In this document: piece by piece, positions 28,355 to 36,415 of the stretch | Position numbering within the stretch: the stretch's first letter is position 1 | Layout of the letters: every line of letters begins with the position of its first letter | Origin: Paraburkholderia flava | GTDB taxonomy: Bacteria; Pseudomonadota; Gammaproteobacteria; Burkholderiales; Burkholderiaceae | Length of the DNA stretch: 64,000 bases | Direction: 5' to 3' | NCBI RefSeq assembly: GCF_004359985.1 | Contig: NZ_SMRO01000001.1 | Span: 2,394,193-2,458,192 of the forward strand | Translations under genes and position numbers: made by a program | The notes under the pieces: model-generated | What the model saw: the letters and a program-made list of their open reading frames with translations, nothing else | Databases searched by the model: none | What the model was told of the DNA's origin: nothing

Positions 28355-29368
28355 ATGCGATACAACGACAACGACGAAAGTGGGATCGTGGGCGAAGCGG
28401 CAGGGAGCGGGGTGCAGGCCAGTGTGGAAAGCGGCGCGGACTTCGTGCTTGCAGTCGACATCGGCGGCACGAAGATCGCGCTAGCCACCGCGACCGGGCA
28501 GGGGACGCGGCTCATCGAAACCGAACTGCCGACGCATGCGCAACAGGGCGCCGCACGCGTGATGTCGCGGATGTTCGATGCGGCGCACGCGCTGATCGCA
28601 CAAACGGCCGCGCGGCATGGAGGCACGCTACGCACGGTCGCGTTCGTCACGCCCGGCATCGTCGAGGCGGACGGCATCAAGCTCGCGCCGAACAATCCGG
28701 GGTGGGACACGTTGCCGTTGGTGCGCACGCTGCGCGATGGATTCGGTGATGTCGATATCGCCGTCGAAACCGACGTGAAGGCCGCCGCGCTCGCAGAGGC
28801 GCGATGCGGTGCGCTGAAGGGCGTCGAGTGCGCGTTGTATCTGAATCTCGGGACGGGGCTCGCAGCGGCTGCGGTGATCGACGGCAAGGTGCTGCGCGGC
28901 GCTCATGGCGCGGCCGGTGAAATCGGTTATCAGCTGCGTGGCGTCCCGGACGAAACGCCGTTCGCCGAAGGCGGTTCGCCGCTCGAGGAGTTCGTGTCCG
29001 GCAGTGCGCTGTCGGCGCGTACGAGCGCGTTGCTCGGACGTCCCGTGAGTGCACGCGAAGCGTTCGTGATCGCCGACGACGATGCACGCGTGGCTGCATT
29101 GATCGACGACGCATTGCGCGTGCTTGCAGTGCAGATCGCGAACGTTGCGCTGATGTTCGATCCTTCGCGGATCGCGGTGGGCGGCGGGATGGCGCGAGTG
29201 CCACGCATTCTCACGGGCATCGAAGCGATGCTCGCGCGCGCGGTGCCGTATCCGCCTGAAGTTGTGCCCGCGGCGTTCGAGCATGGCGCGGCGCTGCAGG
29301 GTGCGGTGTTGTGCGCGGTCGATGCGTATGCGGCGGCGCGTTCGAAGCGGACGGCCGCGGTGGCCTGA
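28355..29368 (+). CDS. ROK-family protein, probable sugar kinase
   Basis: A 337-residue protein. The phosphate-binding motif VLAVDIGGTKIALA lies at about residues 31-44, the active-site region FVTPGIVEADGIKLAPNNPG contains the sugar-binding part, and NLGTGLAAAAVIDGKVLRGA and GAAGEIGY follow. The zinc-binding CxCGxxGCxE segment of standard ROK kinases is missing after GEIGYQLRG. The phosphate loop favours kinase over regulator, and no DNA-binding domain is present. The true start may lie after the first 25 or so unconserved residues. It follows the permease by 42 bp. Confidence 0.83.
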   Translation: MRYNDNDESGIVGEAAGSGVQASVESGADFVLAVDIGGTKIALATATGQGTRLIETELPTHAQQGAARVMSRMFDAAHALIAQTAARHGGTLRTVAFVTPGIVEADGIKLAPNNPGWDTLPLVRTLRDGFGDVDIAVETDVKAAALAEARCGALKGVECALYLNLGTGLAAAAVIDGKVLRGAHGAAGEIGYQLRGVPDETPFAEGGSPLEEFVSGSALSARTSALLGRPVSAREAFVIADDDARVAALIDDALRVLAVQIANVALMFDPSRIAVGGGMARVPRILTGIEAMLARAVPYPPEVVPAAFEHGAALQGAVLCAVDAYAAARSKRTAAVA

Positions 29369-29370
29369 AC

Positions 29371-29982
29371 TCAGCGCGTCGCGATCGCAGCCGCTGCGCC
29401 GGCCATCATCGTCGCGCTGGTCCGGTTGGCGATCTTCACCGCGCGACGGCTCGTCAACAGCGTACGGGCGCGCGACGCGAGCGTCGCCCAAGCGAAATCG
29501 ACGAACATCAGCACCGCGAGCATCGTCAGCGTCAGCTCGATCCACGCGACCGTGCCGACACGCGACAGATCGATGATCGTCGGCAGCAGTGCGAGATAAA
29601 AAACCATAATTTTTGGATTTCCGAGCGTCACCATCAAACCGGCGACGAACATGCGCCACGGCGACTGACCGCTCGGCAGCGAATTTTCATGGACGTCGGC
29701 CGGCGCGAACCACATCTTCCACGCGAGAAACAGCAGGTACGCGACACCCGCGAACTTCACGACGATGAATACCATCGCGAACGTGTGTGCGATCACCGCG
29801 AGACCCGCGACCGCGCACGTCAGCCACAGTGCTTCGCCGAGCCACATCGCGGCGAGGAACGGCAGTACGTCGCGCAGACCGTTCGTCAGCACGCGCGCGA
29901 CGAGCGCCGCGATGCTCGGCCCCGGTGAACCGGCCGCGACGATCAGCGCGAGTGCGAATACCAGCAGACCGGATAACGCCAT
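29371..29982 (-). CDS. LysE/RhtB-family exporter
   Basis: A 203-residue membrane protein with about six segments. The family start is near-standard (GLLVFALALIVAAGSPGPSIAALVARVLTNG), with PGP in the first loop, and GLMVTLGNPKIMVFYLALLP is the conserved middle motif. Members export amino acids, homoserine lactones or related compounds. It converges with the ROK kinase gene, with 2 bp between the two stops. Confidence 0.9.
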   Translation of the reverse strand: MALSGLLVFALALIVAAGSPGPSIAALVARVLTNGLRDVLPFLAAMWLGEALWLTCAVAGLAVIAHTFAMVFIVVKFAGVAYLLFLAWKMWFAPADVHENSLPSGQSPWRMFVAGLMVTLGNPKIMVFYLALLPTIIDLSRVGTVAWIELTLTMLAVLMFVDFAWATLASRARTLLTSRRAVKIANRTSATMMAGAAAAIATR

Positions 29983-30028
29983 GAATGCCTCCGTGTTCGA
30001 ACGAAATTGCGTGGGTTACGAGACTGCG

Positions 30029-30670
30029 TTATGCGCGCGGCCGGCTGGTACGCCGCACCGCACGCCACAACGCGCTGACCACCAGCGAACCGACGCCGAG
30101 TGCCACGCCCAGCAGTACGATCGAGCTCATATGATCGCGCACCAGCGGCACGTTGCCAAACAGATAGCCGGCCGCGACCAGCGAGCCGATCCACAGTGCC
30201 GCGCCGGCGCTGACGTACGACACGAAACGCGCGAACGTCATCCGCGATACGCCGGCGACGAACGGCGCGAACGTGCGCACGACCGCGATAAACGGCGATG
30301 CGAGAAACGTGAGTCCACCGCGTGCTTCATAAAACGTATGGGCACGCCGCAGCGCATTGCGGTCGAGCCAGCGGGACTGCGACGTATAAACGGTTTCGCC
30401 GATCGCGCGTCCGATTCCATAGCAAACGATGCTGCCCGCGACCGTCGCCACAAACAGCACCGGCGTGACGATCCATACGTTCAGCGCGCCGGTCGCGGCA
30501 AACGCGCCGCAGATGAAGATCAGCGGATCGCCGGGCAGGAAAAACAGTGGCAGCAGGCCGATCTCGACGAACACGACCGCGAACAGCATCGCGTACACGG
30601 CCGTGCCGTATTGCGCGATCAGGCTGCCGAGATTGCGGTCGAAGTGCAGCACGAGATTCAGCAGATGCAT
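30029..30670 (-). CDS. DedA/SNARE-associated family membrane protein
   Basis: A 213-residue protein with hydrophobic segments, FVEIGLLPLFFLPGDPLIF in the first half, the GRAIGETVYTSQSRWLDRN region and the family mark FIAVVRTFAPFVAGVSRM with its conserved Arg. DedA proteins take part in lipid-carrier and phospholipid flipping and in envelope homeostasis. It is transcribed toward LysE, with 46 bp between them. Confidence 0.9.
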   Translation of the reverse strand: MHLLNLVLHFDRNLGSLIAQYGTAVYAMLFAVVFVEIGLLPLFFLPGDPLIFICGAFAATGALNVWIVTPVLFVATVAGSIVCYGIGRAIGETVYTSQSRWLDRNALRRAHTFYEARGGLTFLASPFIAVVRTFAPFVAGVSRMTFARFVSYVSAGAALWIGSLVAAGYLFGNVPLVRDHMSSIVLLGVALGVGSLVVSALWRAVRRTSRPRA

Positions 30671-30794
30671 AAGGGGTTCCGCAGTGGGGGATGACGGGGT
30701 GGTGAGCGCAGTGTAGTCGGCATTGCGGGCGGGCGTCGAGAGGTCGTGTACTACGTCGGGCGATGCGGCTCACCGGGGCAGTCGTGCAAACAAA

Positions 30795-30841
30795 AACGCG
30801 GGGGCGCCACCGGAACATTGTCCGTTGACGCCCGCCGCGTT
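30795..30841 (-). terminator. Rho-independent terminator for the ene-reductase gene
   Basis: On the minus strand, AACGCGG and CCGCGTT (30841-30835 and 30801-30795) pair, and inner GC-rich bases extend the stem. The sequence then runs into TTTTTGTTT. It lies just beyond the stop of the OYE gene. Confidence 0.65.
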
Positions 30842-30864
30842 CGCTACAGCAAGACAGCCTTCGA

Positions 30865-31926
30865 TCAGTCCGTCGTTTCGAGCGCCGGGTAATCGACGTA
30901 GCCCGTTTCGCCACGCGCATAGTACGTCGAAGGATTCGGCTCGTTCAGCGGCGCATCGAGTTCGAAGCGTCGCGGCAGATCCGGGTTCGCGATGAACAGC
31001 TGGCCCCATGCGACCGCATCGGCTTCGCCTGCGTCGAGCACGCGTTGCGCGCTTTCCTTCGTGAACTTTTCGTTCACGATGTACGGGCCGCCGAAGGCCT
31101 GCTTCAGCAACGGGCCGAGACGATCGTCGGCGACGTGTTCGCGTGCCGCGATGAACGCGATCTTGCGCTTGCCGAGTTCGCGAGCAACATAACCGAAGGT
31201 TTCAGCCGGAGTGGAATCGCCCATCGAGTGCGAATCGCGACGCGGTGCCAGATGCACGCCGACACGGTCCGCGCCCCACACATCGATGCTCGCATCGGTG
31301 ACTTCGAGCAGCAGACGTGCGCGGTTTTCGATCGAACCGCCGTATTCGTCTGTGCGATGGTTCGTGCTGTCCTGCAGGAACTGGTCGAGCAGATAGCCGT
31401 TTGCGCCGTGCACTTCGACGCCGTCGAAGCCTGCTGCCTTCGCGTTTTCCGCGCCCTTGCGGTACGCCGCGACGATGCCGGGGATTTCCGACAGATCGAG
31501 TGCGCGCGGCGTTACGTATTCACGCTGCGGACGTACAAGACTGACGTGGCCGTGCGCGGCGATTGCGCTCGGTGCGACCGGCAGTTCGCCGTTCAGGAAC
31601 AGCGGGTCGGAGATGCGGCCCACGTGCCACAGCTGCAGGAAGATCAAGCCGCCTTCGGCATGCACGGCTTCCGTGACGAGCTTCCAGCCTTCGACCTGCT
31701 CCTGCGACCAGATGCCCGGCGTTTCGGCGTAACCGACGCCTTGCGGCGTCACGGACGTCGCTTCGCTGATGATCAGACCCGCCGATGCGCGTTCGGCGTA
31801 GTAGCGCGCCATCAATGCGTTCGGCACGCGTTCTTCGCCGGCGCGTTGACGCGTGAGCGGCGCCATGATGACGCGGTTCGGCAACGTGAGGTCGCCAATC
31901 TTGAGAGGATCGAAAAGTGTCGGCAT
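30865..31926 (-). CDS. Old yellow enzyme-family ene-reductase (NemA-like)
   Basis: A 353-residue FMN enzyme that reduces activated C=C bonds or nitro compounds with NAD(P)H. The N-terminus LFDPLKIGDLTLPNRVIMAP is standard. The substrate-binding pair His173/Asn176 and proton-donor Tyr178 are in EVHGANGYLLDQFLQ, and NHRTDEYGGSIENRARLLLE follows. The FMN-binding Gly/Arg end (AWGQLFIANPDLPRR) is present. It is co-transcribed with an ArsR regulator about 100 bp upstream, a pairing that fits induction by electrophiles, quinones or nitro compounds. Confidence 0.94.
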   Translation of the reverse strand: MPTLFDPLKIGDLTLPNRVIMAPLTRQRAGEERVPNALMARYYAERASAGLIISEATSVTPQGVGYAETPGIWSQEQVEGWKLVTEAVHAEGGLIFLQLWHVGRISDPLFLNGELPVAPSAIAAHGHVSLVRPQREYVTPRALDLSEIPGIVAAYRKGAENAKAAGFDGVEVHGANGYLLDQFLQDSTNHRTDEYGGSIENRARLLLEVTDASIDVWGADRVGVHLAPRRDSHSMGDSTPAETFGYVARELGKRKIAFIAAREHVADDRLGPLLKQAFGGPYIVNEKFTKESAQRVLDAGEADAVAWGQLFIANPDLPRRFELDAPLNEPNPSTYYARGETGYVDYPALETTD

Positions 31927-32024
31927 AGCTATTCACCCATGCTGGCGAACCGGTGGTCCGCCGCTATCAAAACAACAAAACAACGTAAGGGAAGAGCGCC
32001 GCTCGTTGATTCGCGGCACCCGGG

Positions 32025-32330
32025 TCAAAGATCCGAGTTCATGTGTTCGAGAAAGGCTGCGATGACCGGCTCGTTGCGCTTGAAAAACACCCACTGGCCG
32101 ACGCGTTTCGACGTGACCAGTTCGGCGCGCTGCAACGCGGCCAGATGCGCCGACACGGTGGACTGCGACAGACCGCAACGCGCGTCGATCTGACCCGCGC
32201 ATACGCCGTGTACGTGCGGAAATTCCTGATCGGGGAAGTGCGTCAACGGTTCGCGCAACCACGCAAGAATCTCGCGGCGCATCGGATTGGCGAGCGCCTT
32301 GTGAATCGCGTCGATGTCGATCTTCGTCAT
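32025..32330 (-). CDS. ArsR-family regulator of the ene-reductase operon
   Basis: A 101-residue winged-helix protein starting MTKIDIDAIHKALANPMRRE. The recognition region is QIDARCGLSQSTVSAHLAAL, and two cysteines (in HVHGVCAGQIDARCGLS) could sense redox state or electrophiles. Longer forms from upstream Met codons (up to 128 residues) are possible but would add an unconserved leader over the operator. The gene is transcribed into the OYE gene, and it probably represses both through the dyad at 32412-32431. Confidence 0.88.
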   Translation of the reverse strand: MTKIDIDAIHKALANPMRREILAWLREPLTHFPDQEFPHVHGVCAGQIDARCGLSQSTVSAHLAALQRAELVTSKRVGQWVFFKRNEPVIAAFLEHMNSDL

Positions 32331-32411
32331 TGCCGGATCTCGGGCCCATGAACTGCGGAGCAGATCCGTAGCCGGAGGCCCGGATGTCTGCATCGCTTCA
32401 GGACGAATCAT

Positions 32412-32431
32412 ATATCGTAAATTGACGATAT
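32412..32431. promoter_or_regulatory. Probable ArsR operator
   Basis: ATATCGT-AAATTG-ACGATAT is a perfect 7-bp dyad with a 6-bp centre, 81 bp upstream of the ArsR start. Dyads of this size and composition are typical for ArsR repressors. It likely overlaps the promoter of the ArsR-OYE operon. Confidence 0.6.
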
Positions 32432-32589
32432 TCGAAAAGGCACTGTTGTGGGTGTGGGGATAGGGTTATCCCTATGAAAGGTTTGAGGTGCGCTTTGTTT
32501 CTGATGACGATCTCGATCCGCTCCGTTCATCGTCAGGAGAGCGACGGAAAACTATCGTCAGGTTGCCCAGGTTTACTGTTATGTACCTC

Positions 32590-32613
32590 TTCGGGTTTAC
32601 CGACGCGCCTTCG
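32590..32613 (+). promoter_or_regulatory. hrpII-type box (TTCG-N16-TTCG)
   Basis: TTCG at 32590-32593 and TTCG at 32610-32613 are separated by exactly 16 bp. This is the consensus of the hrpII box through which HrpB-type AraC regulators activate type III secretion genes in Ralstonia and relatives. A -10-like TACGAT at 32645-32650 sits where such promoters would place it. The box starts 104 bp before the ATG of the Pro-rich protein. Confidence 0.6.
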
Positions 32614-32693
32614 TGTCGACGTAAAGCCGCGCCAACGATAGGACTACGATCGGATCGTCTGGAGTAATCAGTCTGCAACCAAAGGATCCGCGC

Positions 32694-33659
32694 ATGTCTC
32701 GTATCAATAGTTTTTCGCCGGGCAATTCCGGCATCGGCCATTTGCCCGAGCACGCGCCGCAAACCGAAGGCGGTCGCAATGCTTCCCGATCGTCGCCTGC
32801 ATTGCAGCGTTCCGGCGTGTTTGCAGGGGCGCCCCCTGTGCCGCCGAAGCCGCCGGGGTGGCAGAGCCAGGGTTCGCCCAGGCGCAGTGCATCGCTGCCG
32901 AACATGGCGCCTCCGCCCGTACCGGAAAAGCCGCTGGAATTGCGGCAGGAACTGGCCGCCCAGTTTGGTCGGCCGATGCCGGGCAATGGACCGGCCTTGA
33001 ACAACCGGCCGCCGTCGTTGCCACCGAAGCCGCAGACGCTGCCCTATCCCTCTGGGTCGACGTCTGGAGGGCATCTGCAGATGCCGAGCATGCCCGAGTA
33101 CCAATCGATGCCGCAACGCCCGGCAAATGCGATGTCCCATCCGTCGCAGGCGCAGCAGCGACCGCCTGCGTATCAACCGCCGCCGCCGCGCTGGGAGCGG
33201 CCTGCCAGCCCTGCGTCGACGAACACGTATGCGAGTTCGCGGCCTCAGTCGTCGTTTTATCAGCAGTCTCAACACGGCAGTACGACGTCGGTGGCCAGCA
33301 GCGCGTCGAGCCAGAGCTCGTACTATTCCAGGCTCTCGCTCAATCAATCTGCCCACAGCAGTACCAGTTCGCTGGCCAGCACGACGTCGAATCACAGTAG
33401 CCGGCCGACGCATACCGCACCCAGGCCGGGCAAGCCCGTTGCGCAGTCACAGCCGCAGCCGTCCAGCAGCGGGACGTCCGGGAAGACAAGTATGTTCGGG
33501 AAACTGAAGGGTAAATTGCAGGCGAAACTGGATGAGTTCAACGAGATGCATGGGTCGTCGTCGGGCCGCAAGTCGCGTATCGACGGCTATTCGAACAGCT
33601 CGGGGTCGTCGGAGCAGTTGACGGGGGGGTACGGCGATGGCCGTTGGGATCGTCGTTAG
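32694..33659 (+). CDS. Pro/Ser/Gln-rich protein with SH3- and WW-ligand motifs, candidate type III effector
   Basis: A 321-residue protein of mostly disordered composition; no known enzyme domain was recognised. AAGGA lies 7 bp before the ATG. The first 20 residues are polar and Ser-rich, without a Sec signal. Three class II SH3-ligand motifs PxxPxK are seen: PPVPPK (47-52), PPVPEK (74-79) and PSLPPK (107-112). A WW-ligand motif PPAY is at 157-160. Residues 180-240 are a Ser/Gln/Thr run. Near the C-terminus a short basic/amphipathic segment, FGKLKGKLQAKLDEFNEM (268-285), is the only part likely to be helical. These eukaryotic-type motifs and the hrpII-type box upstream suggest delivery into a host cell. 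No secretion apparatus is in the window, so this remains inference. Confidence 0.65.
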   Translation: MSRINSFSPGNSGIGHLPEHAPQTEGGRNASRSSPALQRSGVFAGAPPVPPKPPGWQSQGSPRRSASLPNMAPPPVPEKPLELRQELAAQFGRPMPGNGPALNNRPPSLPPKPQTLPYPSGSTSGGHLQMPSMPEYQSMPQRPANAMSHPSQAQQRPPAYQPPPPRWERPASPASTNTYASSRPQSSFYQQSQHGSTTSVASSASSQSSYYSRLSLNQSAHSSTSSLASTTSNHSSRPTHTAPRPGKPVAQSQPQPSSSGTSGKTSMFGKLKGKLQAKLDEFNEMHGSSSGRKSRIDGYSNSSGSSEQLTGGYGDGRWDRR

Positions 33660-33680
33660 TTCTGCGCGATAACCGCTTGT

Positions 33681-34529
33681 CTACTTCGCGGTGGCCCGAT
33701 CGGCAAGCAGTTGCAGATGCCGCGCCTCGGTCGCATCGTCGGCAGGAAACATGCATTCGATGCGCAACTCCTGCGCGGCGATCGTTTCCGGCGTGCCGAC
33801 GCTCGTCACCATCGAGAAGTAGTTGAGCACGATGCCGTCCTTGACGAAGCCGAGCGGAACCACCGGCATCGTCGGTGCGCTGGAGGACGACGTGCCGCGC
33901 GATTTCCAGTCGCGCGGCACGTCGGGGTAGGCCAGCAGTTCGTCGAGCAGACGACCCGTCCCCGCATCGATCACCCGGCCCACCGATTCGCGATACACAC
34001 GTTGCAGCAGGCTGCGCGACACGCTGTCCCAATCGGCGACGAACGGGCGCAAGCCCTGCGGATCGAAGACCAGATGCAGCATGTTGCGTGGCCCCGTGCG
34101 GGCGGCCATATCGATGAAGCAGTTGAAAAAGCGTGGCGCTGCGTCGTTCGTCATCAGCACGTTCCAGTGACGGTCCAGCACGATCGCCGGAAAGGGCTCG
34201 TGCTGGCGTATCACGCGTTCGAGCGCGCGGACGACGCCCTGCATTTCCTGCGCATTCCACGGCGCGTCCGGATAGAGCGGCGCGTAACCCGCAGCGAGTA
34301 GCAGCGCATTGCGCTCGCGCAGCGGGACGTCGAGCGTTTGCGCGATGTCGAGGATCGTCTGCCGCCCCGGCACGCTGCGTCCGCTTTCGATAAAACTGAT
34401 CTGACGTTGCGAGACGCCTGCGTCGAGTGACAGCGCAAGCTGACTCACGCCGCGCACGTCCCGCCAGTAACGCAGCAGCTCGCCGAGTTCGTGGGCTGGA
34501 GATTTCTGTTGGGACGGTGCGGCGTTCAT
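33681..34529 (-). CDS. XRE-family regulator with MmyB-like ligand domain
   Basis: A 282-residue protein. The start MNAAPSQQ at 34529 has AGGAGAA upstream. The helix-turn-helix (LGELLRYWRDVRGVSQLALS, then AGVSQRQISFIESGRSVP) is at about residues 14-55. The C-terminal PAS-like MmyB domain has the marks AGYAPLYPDAPW and FPAIVLDRHWNVLMTND. Members bind fatty acids or other lipophilic ligands and often control a neighbouring oxidoreductase. It lies 44 bp downstream of the carboxymuconolactone-decarboxylase-like gene on the same strand. Confidence 0.9.
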   Translation of the reverse strand: MNAAPSQQKSPAHELGELLRYWRDVRGVSQLALSLDAGVSQRQISFIESGRSVPGRQTILDIAQTLDVPLRERNALLLAAGYAPLYPDAPWNAQEMQGVVRALERVIRQHEPFPAIVLDRHWNVLMTNDAAPRFFNCFIDMAARTGPRNMLHLVFDPQGLRPFVADWDSVSRSLLQRVYRESVGRVIDAGTGRLLDELLAYPDVPRDWKSRGTSSSSAPTMPVVPLGFVKDGIVLNYFSMVTSVGTPETIAAQELRIECMFPADDATEARHLQLLADRATAK

Positions 34530-34573
34530 CTGGCTTTCTCCTGGTGTTTCGCGCGTGCCTTCGCGTGACTTCG

Positions 34574-35128
34574 TTACGCGGGAGCCTGCCACGCGAACTC
34601 TGCGAACATCGATTCGAGCGGCGGTTGGGTCACGCTGCCTGCATAGTTCGTGATCGTCGATGCGGCGACCACACCGATGACCTCGAGTACCTGCTCGGCG
34701 TTGAACCCCGCGTCGAGAAAACGCTGCTGGTCTGCTGCCGAAATGCGGCCGCGTTTCTCGATCAACGTGCGCGCCAGCAACGACATCGCTGCGAGCTTTG
34801 CATCGCCGGGCAGCTTGCCGCGCCGGATCGCATCGACGTCGGCACGCTGAACGTCCTGCTTCAGCGCGAGCGCAGAGTGAAACGCGACGGCCCACTCGCA
34901 TTCGTTCGTGACGGCGTTGGTCAGCAGCAGCGTCTGGATTTGCTGCTCCGTCAGACTGCCGCCATGCACGCGTTGAAACAGCCCGATGAATCCGTTGATC
35001 AGCACCGGCGACGCAGCCATCGCGCCTGCGATGTTCGGAATCATGCCGAACACCTCGTTCAATTGCTTCAGGACGGGCTTCGATTGCTCGGGTGCGGATG
35101 TGAGCGTATGAACGGGATAGGTTGCCAT
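34574..35128 (-). CDS. Carboxymuconolactone decarboxylase-family (AhpD-like) protein
   Basis: A 184-residue protein starting MATYPVHTLTSAPEQSK with GGAGAT upstream. The AhpD fold is indicated by EVFGMIPNIAGAMAASPVLI and by the catalytic-helix region TNAVTNECEWAVAFHSALAL. The Cys-x-x-Cys of peroxidase-active AhpD is not present; there is only one Cys, before His. This subgroup has unknown chemistry, possibly redox or hydroperoxide handling. It forms an operon with the XRE regulator, which probably controls it. Confidence 0.85.
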   Translation of the reverse strand: MATYPVHTLTSAPEQSKPVLKQLNEVFGMIPNIAGAMAASPVLINGFIGLFQRVHGGSLTEQQIQTLLLTNAVTNECEWAVAFHSALALKQDVQRADVDAIRRGKLPGDAKLAAMSLLARTLIEKRGRISAADQQRFLDAGFNAEQVLEVIGVVAASTITNYAGSVTQPPLESMFAEFAWQAPA

Positions 35129-35475
35129 GGTATCTCCTCGAGAGTGAACGCGACCGGATTGGTGACGCGATGGACGAAGAGTAGGCGTGGCGATGCAGTG
35201 CGCCAATTACATGCGATGTAATCGGGAAGCGGATGGGGAATGCGGGGTTGATGCGGGAGTGGTAATCCCGTTGCTCGAGCGACGCCGTGTCGGCAGAGGT
35301 TTTTCGTCGTTGATGGCGAAGCGTTCGGTAACGCGCGTAAAACGGGCTCGCATTGGATTGCGAGCCCGTTTCGTCCGTGGCGCTACATGGATCGGCAAGA
35401 CGGGCGAAACATCACCCGTTGCTCTTCGTCAGGTACGCACCGCCAGTCTTGCGCGATGCGCAAGAGCTTGCGTCA
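35129..35475. other. Intergenic region with promoter side and terminator
   Basis: A 347-bp gap. The left side is the promoter region of the minus-strand CMD-XRE operon. The right part holds the hairpin at 35340-35371. No gene is supported here. Confidence 0.5.
35340..35371 (-). terminator. Rho-independent terminator downstream of the SDR gene
   Basis: A perfect 13-bp stem (AACGGGCTCGCA pairing with TGCGAGCCCGTT, plus an outer A/T pair) closes a 6-nt loop. On the minus strand it is followed by a short T-run. It lies about 100 bp past the SDR stop. Confidence 0.75.
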
Positions 35476-36222
35476 TTACCGCATGCCGCCGCTCGCGACA
35501 AGCTGTTCGCCGGTCAACCAGCGCGCGTCGTCGGATGCGAGAAACACGGCGATCGATGCGATATCGTCCGGTTGACCCGAGCGGCCCAGCGGCGTATTCG
35601 AAAGCGCCCATGCCTCCATGTCCGAACCGACGATGCCCGCAGTATGCGTGCCTTCGGTGATCACGACGCCGGGGTTGATCGTGTTGACGCGAATCTTGCG
35701 CGGCCCGAGTTCGCGTGCAAGCACGCCGCTGATTGCGTCGACGGCGCCTTTCGTGCCGGTGTAGACAGCGCTCGTCGCCGGCGTAACGCGGGTTACCGCC
35801 GAGCTGATGTTGATGATGCTCGCGCCTTCGCCGAGATGCTTTGCTGCTGCCTGTGTCGTGAGCAGCACGCCCAGCACGTTCGTATCGAACTGTTTGCGAT
35901 AGTGCGCTTCGGTGATTTCTTCGAGCGGCGCAAATTCGTAGATGCCGGAATTGTTGACGAGGATGTCGAGGCGGCCATACGTTTCGACAGCCGTATTGAC
36001 GATGCCTTGTGCATCGGCGGCCTTCGACACATCGCCTGCTACTGCAACGGCCTTACCGTCGGCCGCCGTAATCGCTGCGACGACCGCATCGGCGCCCGCC
36101 TTGCTGGTCGCGTAGTTCACGACTACCGAAGCACCTTCCGCCGCGAGTGCCTTCGCGATGCCGGCTCCGATACCTTTCGATGCGCCTGTAACGACTGCCA
36201 CTTTGCCTGTGAGCTTGCTCAT
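35476..36222 (-). CDS. Short-chain dehydrogenase/reductase
   Basis: A 248-residue NAD(P)-dependent oxidoreductase of the classical SDR type. The cofactor motif TGASKGIG is at about residues 13-20, then NNSG, the catalytic Ser in NISSAV, and Tyr/Lys in YTGTKGAVDAI. It ends TGEQLVASGGMR, the usual family end. The start at MSKLTGKVAVV (36222) gives normal length. Its substrate is unknown; 3-oxoacyl-ACP reductase or glucose-dehydrogenase-like labels are both possible. It stands alone, with its own terminator. Confidence 0.9.
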   Translation of the reverse strand: MSKLTGKVAVVTGASKGIGAGIAKALAAEGASVVVNYATSKAGADAVVAAITAADGKAVAVAGDVSKAADAQGIVNTAVETYGRLDILVNNSGIYEFAPLEEITEAHYRKQFDTNVLGVLLTTQAAAKHLGEGASIINISSAVTRVTPATSAVYTGTKGAVDAISGVLARELGPRKIRVNTINPGVVITEGTHTAGIVGSDMEAWALSNTPLGRSGQPDDIASIAVFLASDDARWLTGEQLVASGGMR

Positions 36223-36415
36223 GATCCATTCCTTCGATGTAGATTCGTAATTGACCGGGACCGGTGCCGCCGCGCAAGCAGCGCTGGGCAGCAACCGGAG
36301 ACGATACGAATGTAGGCATTTCGTCGAAGGGGATAAAGCGGCTCGAAACGAATTGAGTTGCGGGATCAGCCGAACAATCGAACCAGGCGAATCAGATCAG
36401 AGGATTCAAGACGCT

